A stretch of DNA of 64,000 bases from Callipepla californica brunnescens (GCA_023055505.1 JALIRH010000002.1:41396233-41460232); one strand, 5' to 3'. Shown: positions 51,566 through 64,000, counted from the first letter of the stretch. Numbers and translations: made by a program. The notes: a model not told the origin generated them from the sequence alone.

Positions 51566-52192
51566 TCAGTTTAGTGGAAAAAAGTGAAGTGACAGAAAAT
51601 CATAAGATGCATACCTCATTAAAATATTTAGCAGTATTGTCCCTGATCTATTACCTCCAGAAAAGGAAAAAGTCTCTGTACCACTGTCAAAATCTTGAGC
51701 ATCATATAGTTTAATATTAAGCAATGACATTCTTGGCTTTTTTTTTCTCTTCTGCACATTTTTGGGGTTTGAACTTGTGATAATCAGCTTTATATTTGCA
51801 TTTACTTGTTGTAAGACATGCTGTCTTGGACTGCTGAAGTTCAAACCTGAAGGGCGCCAGACCCAAATCCTATGCTGTGTGATATTCTGAAAGATTATCT
51901 TCCACACTGCAGTGACTAAATTAGGCCAGAAAGTACACCAGCCCCTGATGTGCATGTGGTAATATTTTGAAAGGACTGAAACAGTTCCCAATAGCTTCAA
52001 ATTTGTCCAGTACAGAGTAGCTGCTGTGTGGGCTTTTATCCTCCTACAGATAACGTCAAGCATATCTACTGCTGTGTGCTTTCTGCAGCCTTGATAAGGG
52101 GAAGAAGAAAACCTTGCAGAACTACAAAACACAGTTAAATCTAGAGCTTTCTCTCTATCTGCTGGTAGATATTTGGGATTAAAATAGTGCAA
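51566..52192 (-). other. Unassigned 208-codon open frame
   Basis: This is the longest uninterrupted frame in the window, and I do not recognise its product. The N-terminal half has a mixed, fairly protein-like composition (PADREKALDL, then CRRIKAHTAATLYWTNLKLL). The middle is rich in aromatics (HIRGWCTFWPN, then IWVWRPSGLNF), and a basic patch KRKKKPR lies near residue 150. There is no signal peptide or clear membrane segment. No family motif is visible, and no promoter, splice or polyadenylation context supports it. A 627-base open frame in AT-rich vertebrate DNA is uncommon but can occur by chance in 64 kb scanned in six frames. It might be a decayed retrocopy, part of an unrecognised repeat, or chance. 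Confidence 0.2.
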
Positions 52193-53276
52193 CTCTAACG
52201 TATTTTATTAGCTTCATAAATATTGAGGCCATAAATGCACTTGGATTTCTTTTTTGTTTTTTTTTTTTTTTTTGTAAGTTCTTGCTATGAAAAAAAAATA
52301 AATTTCTATAACACTATGCAGCCACAATATGTTTAATAATTACAGTAGTTTCAACCAACTTGCAGTGAAACCACAGCATACAGTGACCTGAGAGATAGGT
52401 CATATAATTACTGTGCAGTGCCAGACAAAACTTCAGGCAGTAAAAGTTGTTGCTCTTTTTGTTGTTAGTGGCGACAATGCAGCACATTCAAGTTATGTAA
52501 TATACTGATCTGTCAAATAAATATTCTCCTCAACACATTCCTAGGTAAGTACCTTTGTTTCTAAGTACCTTCTAAGTTACATCTCACTGACAATCATCAG
52601 TCTGTGTCGTTATTAGTCTCATGCATTAACTGTGCAAGATTATGGAACCCGACCTAAGTAAAATGACCTCAAGTACTGGAATACATTTCACAAGCTCGAA
52701 AACATCATGAGAGGCAGAGAATGGATGCAATTTCACACAATATGGAACTACTCCTTACTTCTTCTTTTTCTTTTTTTTTCTTTCCCCTTTGTTTTGTTTT
52801 GTCCTTGACATATTTTCTTGTAAGCATTGTAAAGCTCTTTACTAATACCGTTGATGCAGAACAAGAACATGTAACGTATTGTCAAATTAAACACGTAGTG
52901 TAACAGTAAAAGGACTATTAATATTGTGATATTAAAGTACACAATGAACTTTTTTTGTGCCTGAAGGTTTGCCTAGATTTGTATGGTTTTCTTTGTCAGT
53001 GAAGGCAACTTAAGAAATTCCTCTGTTCGCAAGACTCTTGTCAACAAGTACTTATTTATGTTATGTGAATAGCTGTTTGCAGATGATTAAAAGGTCTGGA
53101 GAGGTTCTTTACTGTTGTTTTGTTATTTTTTTAACATGCATGACTTCACGGGCCTGATTGAGAACTTGACATATTGGCCAGGAACATGGCTGAAAGCATC
53201 AGAAATTGAACAGTGAGGTTACAGTGAACAGGAGTGAGCAGGGGAGAGAGGGAGCTCAGCCAAATAATAGAGCTGT
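52193..53276. other. Non-genic stretch
   Basis: It contains a 17-base T run (52257-52273) and T-rich sequence at about 52755-52800. No gene is recognised. Confidence 0.5.
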
Positions 53277-53640
53277 ATGGTTAACATGAAGAGTTTATGG
53301 TCTCATTTCTGGCATCCGGTGCCTGGCTGTGTGAGCACCAGCACACTCTATAAGCTCCATTTGCTCAGTGTACCTGTGCAGGCCACACACCCCACTGATG
53401 TGACCCTGACTTTATGCTCAAGCTTGCTCCATCACTATGAACCTGCCTTGGTAGTTTGGGCTGTGCCTGACCCTGGTACTGACACCAGACATGCACTGCT
53501 CTTCTGCTGGGGCACCATGGGGCTGTGTCCCATCAGAGTGAGAACACTGCCCTGCTGGTTTTGCTGCCAACCCCAACTCCTTCCTCCCAAAGCCTGTTCT
53601 ATAGCCAGACCCAATGATCCTTGACATCCAGTTGCATAAC
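53277..53640. other. GC-richer patch of unknown origin
   Basis: About 360 bp with clearly higher G+C than its neighbours, mainly C-rich on the plus strand (CTGCCAACCCCAACTCC, then CCTTCCTCCC type sequence), but with few CpGs. A 115-codon plus-strand frame and an 86-codon minus-strand frame overlap here. Both are rich in Cys, Pro, Trp and His, as expected from composition alone, and I do not call either a gene. It could be part of an old LTR element I do not recognise, an exon of a noncoding transcript, or a conserved regulatory segment. Confidence 0.3.
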
Positions 53641-54334
53641 AGTTTAAACGGATACAAGTTTCGGGATAAATGGCACATTTTTGACCATGTGATCCTCTCT
53701 GCTGTTTTCCTAAACTATGGTTCTTATCAAACTACATAGAGACCCTCTTCTAGGCATTATAGCTGCTTCAAGAAATAATTGTTTTTGAAGTTGATGTTGG
53801 TTTTGATTAGTCAGGTTTCGCTTTGGTATAGTTTTTCAGCTTCATGAACAATCTCAATCTGTAAGCAGAAAAAAAATTTGATTTTTGTGTAAGGGATCAG
53901 ATGAGCAAAAGCTCTTAAGATCAGCTGGTAATGTCTTAGTTCCCCAAAGCTGTAGTGAGAAGCTACATTTGAGGTAGAATTAAAAATCATTTGGTCTTTA
54001 ATCCAGCTCAGTCTTTCGGCATAAAAATGAGCCAGAGGAAGAGAAACTGATTTTACTGCCTGACTGTTAAGCAACTTCTGTTCAAATTAATATTAAGTTA
54101 GTTATTCAAAACAGAACAGTTGCAATAAGAGCTCCTAAACTAATGCTGTAAAACCCCTAGGTAAAAGGTAAGGGTAGAGAAAGAAAGAAAGAGAGTCAGT
54201 TTAAATGACAGTTCTCAAAATAGAGGGAAATCTCTTATAAATCAAAAGTAAAAACATTTTTTTCTCTTTTTTCTCTTTTATTCCATCACAGCTCCTTAAC
54301 TAAATTTGATCCAAACTCATAAATATAACAGTCA
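53641..54334. other. Non-genic stretch
   Basis: Nothing is recognised. Confidence 0.5.
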
Positions 54335-54565
54335 AAATCATAGAATCATGGAACTGTAGGGGTTGGAAGGGACCTCTAAAGATCATCCAGTCCAACCCCC
54401 TTGCCAAAGTTGCTCCCTAGCCCAGGTTGCGCAGATAGGCGCCCAGGCGGGTCTTGAACGTCTTCAGAGAAGGAGACTCCACCACCTCTCTGTGCAGCCT
54501 GTGCCAGTGCTCCGTCACTGCACTGTGAAGAAGTTCCTATGCACATTTGTATGGAAATTCCTACA
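54335..54565 (-). mobile_element. CR1: CR1 LINE 3' end, well preserved
   Basis: The plus strand begins AATCATAGAATCATGGAAC, TGTAGGGGTTGGAAGGGACC and GATCATCCAGTCCAACCCCC. It continues with TTGCGCAGATAGGCGCCCAG, GCGGGTCTTGAACGTCTTC, GAGACTCCACCACCTCTCTG and GAAGAAGTTCCTATGCACAT. This closely follows a younger avian CR1 subfamily, reverse-complemented, so the element is on the minus strand. It keeps CpGs (GCGCAG, GGCGCC, GCGGG) better than the other CR1 pieces here, in line with a more recent insertion. The 100-codon plus-strand and 71-codon minus-strand frames over it are read-throughs. Confidence 0.95.
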
Positions 54566-57500
54566 ACAACCAGAACACAATGATTCTGCACTCTCTAGTG
54601 TGCTAGCACCATTTTGTGACCAACTTGAGAGTAAATCAGTTCAGAGAACCAAACTAATTCCTTGAAAAAAAAAAATGTGTGATTTTCACTCTCTAAACAT
54701 TTGCATTCTGCAGGTGCTGGTGCCAAAAGAAGATGAATGGAAATATCTTTCTGGAGGTGCCAGTGGAAGCAGAACCATGGACGTGCTTACCAAGACTGCC
54801 TTAAGCTGTCACAGGATTGTCATCTCCAGGGACAGTAATTTCCAGCTGTAGGCAGTAATCTTTTAAAAAAAAAAAAAACAGTAATTTAGTCACTTGTGAT
54901 TCTGTGACCATAACCTGAGGTTAATGGCTGACATTAAGTATGTCATGGTTAATGTCATAACGTAGCTGGCATTCAGTGTAAATGACAGCAATTTTAGGCA
55001 ACGGGTGTTAGAGGCGAGTAAACATTTCAAGTCTAGGTCTCGATTAAGTTTCTTGTTTTGAAGCCTTGATAAAACACCCTCTCAGTTTTATTAATGAGTC
55101 TGATGGATATAAGCGCTAATGAAAATGGACAGGTAGGTAATGAGGGAGGTACAGTCAGAACACAGGATTAAAGTCAGGTACAATTAAAGTTCAGCTCCCT
55201 AGTCAAACACGGGCTCCTCTGGGGGCCTGGGTAAATCATTTACGCACAGACTCTCTGTCTTTAAAGAGAGGATAATAATATTCATTATCTTCACACGTAC
55301 ACCTTGAGAGTATGAGCAGTTTTGGTGGTGGTTTGTTGGCTTTTTTCCTTAAGTCTCAGAAGTACTCAGTAGATTATCAATATCCTTATTACAACACTGT
55401 GCAGAGCTGTAGCTAGGCAGATGCTGTGTATGCTTCCTCACAGAGCTCTACTAATGCATTTCAGAGCTCCTTACCCCTTATCAGCTATGCTGTTCCACTC
55501 AAAGGTTAAGACAAGCTGCCAGGAAAATACCTGCTACCTATAGGAGTGATGCCACATCGTGAGACAATCAGTGCCGCTCTAATGCAATTCCCAGAGGAGC
55601 AGCCTTTAAGCACCGTGTCTCCACGAGTGACTTGAAAGACTTGCAAACAATGGCAGCACAAATGTCAGCTATCCAGTCAGGGAGCAAGCAGAATGCCTGT
55701 GCTACCCAAAGGTTGTAAACCAGATCCACAGAGAGCTAGACAAATTGCGGGGGAAGGAGCAGAGGGGGGAGTTAGCAAGAGGGAGAGAAATCACAGCATC
55801 AAGCCATCTGGATTAAAACCAGATCGGTCATTCTAAATTGGTGCTTGAGAGAAGAGCAATAGAGCTAGAGGAAGAAGGAAATCTGTGTGTTTGTATAGCT
55901 GCATCGCAGGGCATTAAGGGAGTGGTGTTTTACATTTCAAGCAGAGGAAAGTCTGCGCACAATCTATTAGCTCTGGCTGATGTTATGAAGTTGTTACTAA
56001 GAAGTCAGGTGTACTTTGGGATATCTCCCTGCACATGTACTGCTGACCAAGGTCTGCACTACAGCCTTTCCAGACCAGAGATGGCAGCTAGTAATTAAAT
56101 CTTAATGGTTATCTGCTGAGAAGAAAACACTGGGGACAGAGAGAAACTGAAGTTTAAGAGGATCACTTCTCCATAGAGAGGGAGCTTGGAGCCAGGAAGA
56201 GTTACTACAGGCAAAACAACAATGTAGAAGCCAGACATGAAAAAATAAAAAGCGGAGAGAGGAGGAAGGAAATAAAGAAAGAAAAGACAGGTGTATCTGA
56301 AAAGGGAATAGGTGACTTTCCTGGGGGAGCAGCCAAACAGAAGCAAACTCATGAGCTGCAGCAGCAGCTTAGGTTGTCACAGAAAGTCACGCTGGGAATA
56401 TAAACAGAAGTTATCATTTGAGGTAAGCAGGAAGATTTTCTTGCTCTGTTTAGCAGACAATAACTTGTTTACATCACCACATGCATCTGAGAAGTGAGCT
56501 GCAGAACAGCATGCTCATGGTGGCTAAAATGTGGGAAAAGGTAATCTAGAGCAAGGACAAATCTCACAGATTGAAGTTAATCCCAGGGCTATACAGGCTT
56601 TGTTCAGACTTCAAGGCTTAAGGCACACATGTTCTAGTGTCTGGACAATGTCTAGCCGGGGAGCTTAGCCAGATCTGTGACACATGGGTTATGTATACAT
56701 ATATATGTGTGCCTTTAAACAACTGAGGCTGTGTTTTGAGTTGGTATGAAACATAACTGCCTCCAGACCATGTTTCACTGTGTATCAAAGTCTGTCCAGA
56801 AAGCAGGTGACACTCTAATCCAGTTAAGCAACGATCCATTTCCCTTCTTCCACAGCATATCTCCACAAATAATCTGGCTTCTGCTGAAGGACCTTCCCAG
56901 TCCTCTCTTAAAGGGAAAAGACATCATACACATGAAAAACACTATTTTTAACATTACACCTGCAACACTGCTCAACTGGTGTGAAATTGCTGTATACTCA
57001 AGTGCTCACACTCACTGTCTGTGAGAAGTGGTCTGGCACGGTCAGTAGCTCCAGGAACATGAGGAAAATGGGAGGGAAGATGCTGTTTAAAAGCACTTCA
57101 CTCAACTGTGCCGTTCTAAGACCAGAAAAGGAGATAGAAGTAAAGTTTTAGTCATAAGCATATACTCACTCGTGAGCAATGGAAAAATTGCACATATTAT
57201 TATCCCTTAGATCTTTACGATTAGATCTGGTTGAAATTACCAGCTGCTTTAAAAGTTTTTTGAGAGAACATCAGTATACACTGCAGCCAAGTAACCCACA
57301 CTCCTTAGAAATATGGATAAAAGTGTCTTGAAAGCTGTTTTTCAAGGATGCATATGGAATCTTCATTCATCTTCTCACAGATAGACCTGTATCAAAATAA
57401 TCTCAGGTATGGCAAGTGTTGTTGTTTTGTTCTTCACTTTATCTTCAGTTTAACTCAACTTAACAAAGCTCAAGTAAAACTCAGTTTCCTTGTGCCAGGG

Positions 57501-58740
57501 CCTGAATACAGCAAGTGTTCCACTGTCACTGACAGTGTTTAAATTCGCTTATGGAAAAAATAGCTAGTGCCATATTTCAGACCAATTCTGTGTGCTCAGG
57601 AGTGATCTCTGTCTGGTAATGTCCAGAGACTGACATTTTGCTTCAAAGAACTTTACAAAAAATACATCAAACATTAAGAAACAGAAAGGTAATGTAACTT
57701 TTTAAAGCAGACATTAAAATCAACTTGTAAAATTAAATTGAGGACAGCCCCTGCTTCTGAGTCTGTTATCTTGCAAGATCTCTGGAATGAAGTTCCTCAT
57801 GGCCTTAGAGTCATCATATCGTTGAGGCCTGATTCCCTCTGGAAACATGGTTTCTGTAGTCACACTGAGTACAAGTGTGCATACATACATTTGAATCCCC
57901 TGGCTGGTAGAAATCTCAACAATAATTTTCTGCAAGTTTCACATAAACATGCAGCAGAGGCCCATGGGACCACATGCAAAACAAAAGCTGACATACCATA
58001 CACTAGGAAACCTACACAGTGGGATCACTGCAGTATAAGATCCCAGACAGAGCTCACAAATGACTAAAAGATACAAACCTACTAATATTAGTTGTCGAAA
58101 AGACCATAATTCTCAGAATAATTTGCTAAAAGTCACACTAGCTCCTTACACAAATAGTCCTAATGCTGTCTGAGCATTCTCCGGTTCCTTTCCCTTTGAA
58201 GTCTGGAGTATTGCCAGAAAAAAATAATGAATAGCAAATGGCAACATAAGGACTTCAAGTTGCTGTCACATTGATGTTTTTGTGATTTGAAACAACAAGG
58301 CCTTCCCAAGCATAGGCAAAAATTATTGTAACTTTACTTTTTATCTTTCCTTCCTCCTAAATGTGATAGAACAGTGTATGGGCAGAGAACGTGCTAACTT
58401 TGGGACCATAGGGAAGGGCAAGAAATTCTGGAAAGGGCTAGACAAATTACCTTGTTAGGAAAACTACATACCAGATAGACATATCCACCTATATGAGTCA
58501 TATCCACTGCCATCTGTAGAACAAAAATAAGCCATTTTTCCTCATTAAAGTAGAGATTATCCTCTCTCAGCTGATGATGACCTGCTGACCTAGACCCCAA
58601 TGGCTCAGATCAAGTAAATTGGGATAATTGATGCCGTTAGTTAGGACCATTTCCTTATCAGGCTAAAATATGACAGTTTAGCCAAGCTTCCACCCTCTCT
58701 TCTGAAATAATCACTGAGGTAACAACATTCAGATCTAACC

Positions 58741-59130
58741 AGCTTCCCTACCTCCTGCGCTGGGATGAAGGCAACTTAATGCTTTGAACTGTGTAGTAGA
58801 ATATCCCTAACGAGAGTAAACCCTCCTGTACCCCACAACCCCATGAAACTTTCCTGATGTGGGAGCCATCTAAGGTAAGATTCACAGCACCTCTAGGAAC
58901 GTTGAAGATCTGCTCTGCAGACATTCCCAAGATTACAGAATCCAGACAACAGGAGGAACTCAAGGAGAACCTCCTGAAGAGTGAGCCCAGAGGAGCTGCT
59001 TCTGTCAAGCTCTGGAGGTCTGTAGGCACAGCTGGAGCAGTGCTTATGAAGAAGCCAAGTGTCTGCCACCTGTGACAACTGCTGACCATATGGTCCTGGA
59101 GACCCTGGAGGGGAGCTGAAAGATAAAGTG
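58741..59130. other. GC-richer patch with overlapping frames, unassigned
   Basis: Three mutually overlapping frames occur here: 72 codons on the plus strand, and 113 and 94 codons on the minus strand. The plus-strand peptide has a charged central segment (ESRQQEELKENLLKSEPRGAASVKLW) that looks mildly protein-like. AG and GT splice-like dinucleotides occur, but no clear exon can be defined. It may be an exon of a noncoding RNA, an old retroelement or chance. Confidence 0.2.
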
Positions 59131-59864
59131 ATGGCTATTGCATCTAAAACTTTAGGTCCAGGTTCAAATACAGACATGAAATTCTTGCAGTCTGTGTGGG
59201 TACATTAAAATTTCTGTGGATGTGCACACAAATCCTACAAAGGGTTGTATTTCTTGACCTCCTCCCATTCCATCACCATGTTAACCTTTTTTTGGTAAAA
59301 GAAAAACAAGATGAACCCTCTTTTATGCACTTTCCCAACAAAAATGCTGACAGCAGCTGTAAGCAGGTAGTGACACAAAAATGTCAAATACATGGAAAAG
59401 GGTGAAAGTAAGGTTTTTACTCTGACATTTTACAGTTGTTTTACAGACCACCTTCCACTTGTCTCTGGACACCAGTCCAGTGCACAGCCTGGAGGCTGAA
59501 ATACAAGGAGATACAACCGAGCTAGGACTCTCCTGAAATTACATTTTTTTCCCATCAGCACAGGTACAGCATCCAGTTTTCATAACATCAAATGGCTTCA
59601 GAAAGGGAATGCACATTCTCTTGTTGCAAATTCTGTCAAGATTACCTCCCCAAGAAGATCAATTTCATAGCTATTGTTATACTACAAAGAAGATCCCTCC
59701 TATCTGATACCATAATAAAACAATAGAGGCACTATAAATCAAAGGTATCCAAGCTTTTCCACTTGTGACAATTTAATTGCTGGAATATGAATCCTTCTGC
59801 TTTTCTATAAGACTGGTGAATCTGGGGATGAACAAATTCCTCTTATTCCCTCCCCCCTATACAG

Positions 59865-59879
59865 ACACACACACACACA
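59865..59879. repeat. (AC)n microsatellite
   Basis: Seven and a half AC units, next to a C-rich stretch. Confidence 0.85.
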
Positions 59880-61740
59880 TCTTCTCTGGGGGAAAATAAA
59901 TGAATAAGTCTGTATTTTGTGAAGCACCTGAGTAGTGCTGGAGAGTGTCTGACTTCATGCAAACAGGCAAACACAGCATGGTGCCTACTTCCCAGCAATG
60001 TTCAACCTAATTAGATGGAAACCCAAAAGTTCTGAAATATAAGGAGTTACTTGTCAAATCCCATACCAGGGGAATTACTTTCTAGCTTTTCACAAAGTAG
60101 CATCACTTTGGCACACCATGAAACCAGTGAATTAGGGTCTTCATAAAGCATGGAAAGAAGGGCTGAAATGGTTTGGAAGGCTCAGCACAGCATGCAAAGA
60201 TGTTTGAGTACATCAGAGGCTGTACACAGAGTTGTTGAGGGGTTTGAGAGATTTGCCTTCAATAGGCTGAAATTTGGAAGAACCGGAGATGTGGAGAGCC
60301 CAGAAAAGCAGAGATGTTTTTGCAGCCTTATTAAATTGCAAGCCCCACCTAGACGTTTGAAGAGCTTCCACAGAGAGTGTTGCTGCAGATATCTCCCATA
60401 ATTGGAAGAAGGTGAGAGGAAGCTACAGATAAATAAAATACAAAGCACTGAGTTAAACACTTTTTTCATTTTGTTTTGCTTTACACAGTCATAATTATAT
60501 TGTTAGAATTAGCATTATTTCAATTAGACAGTGAGAAGTCAAAAGCTGGCTCCCAGCTGTGCCTGTGTGCCTCACAGAGACTCGTTCTACCTGCTGACTG
60601 TGGGGGAGCAGCACGTGTGTGAGCTTAGAATTGAGCTACAATCACTCTGCAGCCTGCTTCCCCTGGTCTGACATTCCTGCGACAATATCTTCAACACAGT
60701 AGAGTTACCCTGAGCCTGGCAGGACATGTCAGTGAGATGGATGGAGGCTATCTTGGCTTGGGTGAAAAGTCCATGAGTGATGGCAGGAGAAGAGTTTAAT
60801 GCAAGCTCTTACCCTGAATGCTGATAGCAATTTTAACACTCCTTTTTACTATTTTCTTTGTCATAAAGCCCTCATAGCTCTTTGGGTTCACTGTCCCGGC
60901 CCTGAGGATTTTCCTTCTGTGCAGACATAGGCTGTTACTAGCTGACTGCATCCTCAGTTTTAAAGCCCACTTTTGCAACTGCAGGAAGAGCTCACAGCTC
61001 TGCATACCTGATGTTCATGGGGTTTTAGGTCATTTTCCAACCCTGTAGGCACAAACATTATTTTATATTTTTATATCCTCTTATTATTTTTTTAAATAAA
61101 TTATTGAGCTTGGAGTAGATAATCTCTTTTTTCTTTTCTTTTTCCATTTTTTTTAATGTGTGCATTTTATGTGTGCATGTCAAATACTACTTCTGTAGAA
61201 AGTGTGACATATAGTCTATTGTAGCTTATCAGACATCATAGGCTGAATGGCAGTCCACTCCAGCACATGGCATTCATCTTATGAGCCATGACTTTGGCCC
61301 TTATAATTTCGATTTCTAGATTTCATGACTGACCCCGTACAGCTGATGTTTACAGAGCTGTCACACCCAGGCAGAGGATGTTCATGCAAACCTTCATACC
61401 CATAAATTTTACTTTGCAAGAAACCAATTAGGGAAAATAAAGAATAGATTGACAAAATGCCTAGATACAGCAAATCTGCATTAAAAAAAAGCAGTAAGTC
61501 CATATATAATACACCTACACAGACAGACAAATATACATAGACAGGTGGGTTATTTATATGCTTTGGTATATATAGAAGCATGTTTCTGTAGTAATTGAAA
61601 AAAAAAGAAAAGACTATAATATTCGTGGACTGCACTCAGTAGATAGCACATGTATTCAAATTACAATCTGTCAATTAGAAACTCGTTCCAATATATTTTG
61701 CAGTCAAAAATGCATAAATTTCACTTATATACAAATCCCC

Positions 61741-61755
61741 TTTTTTTTTTTTTTT
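61741..61755. repeat. Poly-T run (15)
   Basis: Uninterrupted T homopolymer following CCCC. Confidence 0.9.
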
Positions 61756-64000
61756 CTGAAAAACCTTAACAACTGCTTCCTAAACTGAACCATTTCTATG
61801 CAAACCACTTTATAATAGAAGGGTACAGTAAGTATCCTAAACTAACAATTATAGATGACGATATTCTCTTTCATTATCCAGGATACTAAGCAATTTTCAT
61901 TCCTCGGAAACAAACAGATTCTACAGCAAGCCTTCAATAAATAAAAAGATGCATAATGGAGTCTAAGATCACATAATGTTTCTCTTAACTTCAAGCTTTT
62001 GGCTGGATGACAGAGTTTTACTGTAGACTGCAGATTATTCAGAGCAGAAAACAAGATCTCTTGAAGATCAGATCTTTAATTGGATTTTTAAAATACTATT
62101 GCACGTTCAGAACAATACTGCTTTGCGTGTGCTACAAGAAGAGGTGTTGAAATTCACAGTCCAGGGGTGTGCACTTGCTCTTTTTCAGCATTCCTGACTT
62201 AAAGGTGGCCCTAACCTTGCATGGCCTACAGAGTGAAACACAGTTTTCTTTAGAAGGTAAATTTGCCAGAACAAAGAAAGATCAAAAAGGAATACAAAAA
62301 GATCCCTGCCAAAAGTGTTGACAAACATTAGCAGGAATTAAATAAAAAATCATCCGCTAGGAAGTGATAGATGAAAGCAGCAATCGTCAATTATCCTTCC
62401 TAGCACTCCTACCCCATTTGCAAACTGGCCTTAAATGGTAGCTTAGATGGAGCCAAACTGACAATCTAAGAGCATCAAGATTACAGCTCATATTCTGTTA
62501 CTGCTCTTAAAAGACGACACTAATTATCTATAAGGGATACATGTTATGCAGACACTATCTGGTCTGTCTCACAGCTCTGGTTCCTGGCTTCATTCAGCCC
62601 ACTTGCAAGCCAAAATTCAGCAAAGAATTTACAAATAATTCTAAATAGATGAACAGCAGACATCTGAAGGACATTTTAATTTCATTAAAGAGAATACGAA
62701 GCTGAAGGGCTAGTAATGGCTTTACCAGGGCACTAAAGATGTCACAGCAGTCCTTCCTCCCACCATCACAGCAACACCACATAAACACTGGAGTGTCACC
62801 AGATACCTTTGGTGTGATTCCAGCTGTGCCATTCCCCATTCTCCCTGTGTAATGGTGCAGCATTGCCCCTCGGTACTTTTTCAGATCTCAGCCACTTGCT
62901 ATTTCCTCCCCAGTGGTAAAATTGCAGAATGTGCTTCCTTCCTCTGGCTGTGCAGTTGGCATACAAAAGTGGTGAGGTATCAGGTGTGCTTCACAGCACA
63001 CTGCCACCGAAAGGAGAACACCCAATCCAACTCCCTTTTTGCATTTCAGAAGAACATCTGTTTCAATGGCATTCATCTCTTCAGTGAACGTGCTGGCTGT
63101 AGTTGAAGAAACTCTGCCCGTATTGCACAGTTTGTGAGGTTTTGGTTTTCATTAAGTCTGCCTGATGAGTTTTACAATCCTTTGTAGCCTTAAATGATAG
63201 CAGAAGTAAAAAGAAAAGAATGGTTATTCAAAAATAAAGGGCAGAATGCACATTATATTTGGAAAGAGGTCCCCATCTGATCAGATGGGGAAGGAGAAAG
63301 AATGGCTCCAGGAACAGGATCTACAGAGGGGAAGGCTCTAGACAAAAACTAGCCAAGACTATGAAAACTATCAGACTACACTGCTGCTAGTTCTCACTTA
63401 GAACAATTTCATTTCACATTTGTCATGGTTTCAGTCTTAAAAATCAGTCCTTCTACTCGTATACTGTTTTTGGCACCCATGCTAATTTTTGCAACATCTG
63501 TTCCTATTTTTTTTCCAAATAAATACACATCTAAAGCATATTTGAATGTGTGGACAGTTATACAGGCTTCAGTATAAAACATGTGTAATCAAAGCACAAC
63601 AACTATTTGGTTTTGGCTTTTCACTAAGTGGTTACCTATTATTTGCAGTTGTTCAAATGGACTTCAAATGGTGAAGGATGCCAATAATACAAAAGGTTGT
63701 AAGAAAGAAAAAATGCTCACCCATTTTATCCAGACTTAAATGTTCTTTGTCACATAAGTGAAAAATAAATTGCAGCATTCACAAAATACGTCCATTACAG
63801 AGACCTTAAACAATTAAAAAGACCAAATTTCTTCTGAATTTGAAAAATTAGAAGATAACTTTGGGTTTGTGGCATATCAGCCACAGTATGGAACCAAGTT
63901 CTACGTATGCAAGAGCATGCAGCTTGAAACAGGAGATCTGTTAGTTTGAAGCCATGGAATTTACTAGCCACTTACACAGCATTCTGCTAGAAAACACCAC

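Larger units (their letters stand above)
54566..64000. other. Non-genic stretch with somewhat higher GC patches
   Basis: No intact gene or transposon is recognised. Patches at 54895-55130, 55470-55700 and 58741-59130 are less AT-rich and keep some CpGs. An AC microsatellite lies at 59865-59879 and a T run at 61741-61755. The 83-codon plus-strand frame at 60150-60401, followed by AATAAAATAC at about 60432, has no recognised domain. Confidence 0.45.

Noticed and set aside
54363..54665. 100-codon plus-strand frame
   Set aside because: It reads through the minus-strand CR1 fragment.
61027..61055. TTTTAGGTCATTTTCCAACCC, resembling a plus-strand CR1 end
   Set aside because: Too short, and no octamer tail follows.
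62160..62190. CAGGGGTGTGCAC, resembling a hAT/Charlie terminal repeat
   Set aside because: No matching inverted end and no 8-bp target duplication found.

Overview
This window looks like a gene-poor, AT-rich stretch of a bird chromosome, most likely from a galliform such as chicken. Three things point there. Several CR1 LINE 3' ends carry the avian octamer tail (ATTCTATG type). Two insertions match the chicken mariner-like transposon Galluhop (Mariner1_GG) in terminal sequence and in transposase remnants. Microsatellites and homopolymer runs are dense, and CpG is scarce. I found no convincing intact protein-coding gene, no rRNA or tRNA gene, no CRISPR array and no bacterial-type operon. Almost all open frames here are short chance frames or transposon debris.

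Layout. 1-3.3 kb is featureless AT-rich DNA. 3.34-3.88 kb holds the oddest locus: a compact CpG-rich block (about 200 bp, with ETS-like CCGGAAG motifs and a 12-bp tandem duplication) abutting a minus-strand 101-codon frame that looks like charged, helical protein sequence; I cannot name it. Minus-strand CR1 3' ends follow at 5.29, 9.43, 16.12 (degenerate), 21.00 and 54.33 kb. An old plus-strand CR1/L3-type scrap lies at 20.5 kb. The largest CR1 copy, about 1.3 kb on the plus strand, lies at 44.77-46.09 kb and keeps recognisable reverse-transcriptase motifs, broken by stops and frameshifts. Galluhop copies lie at 23.90-24.37 kb (internally deleted, with a fused 95-codon frame still open) and 48.88-50.00 kb (near full length, transposase dead). 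A possible LTR end plus primer-binding-site-like sequence is at about 38.1-38.3 kb.

The simple-repeat landscape includes a roughly 245-bp homopurine GAAA tract (37.42-37.67 kb), a CAAA tract (24.54 kb), a composite AC/A/TA tract (51.31 kb) and long A or T runs. Three moderately GC-richer patches (53.28-53.64, 55.47-55.70 and 58.74-59.13 kb) and some TAAT-dense AT-rich patches could be conserved noncoding elements or old repeats; only alignment would tell.

No genes here act together. The window records transposon decay in an intergenic desert or a large intron. The best candidates for something undescribed are the CpG-block/ORF locus at 3.34-3.88 kb and the 208-codon minus-strand frame at 51.57-52.19 kb. 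Neither has a recognised family, and both could still be old retrocopies or chance.
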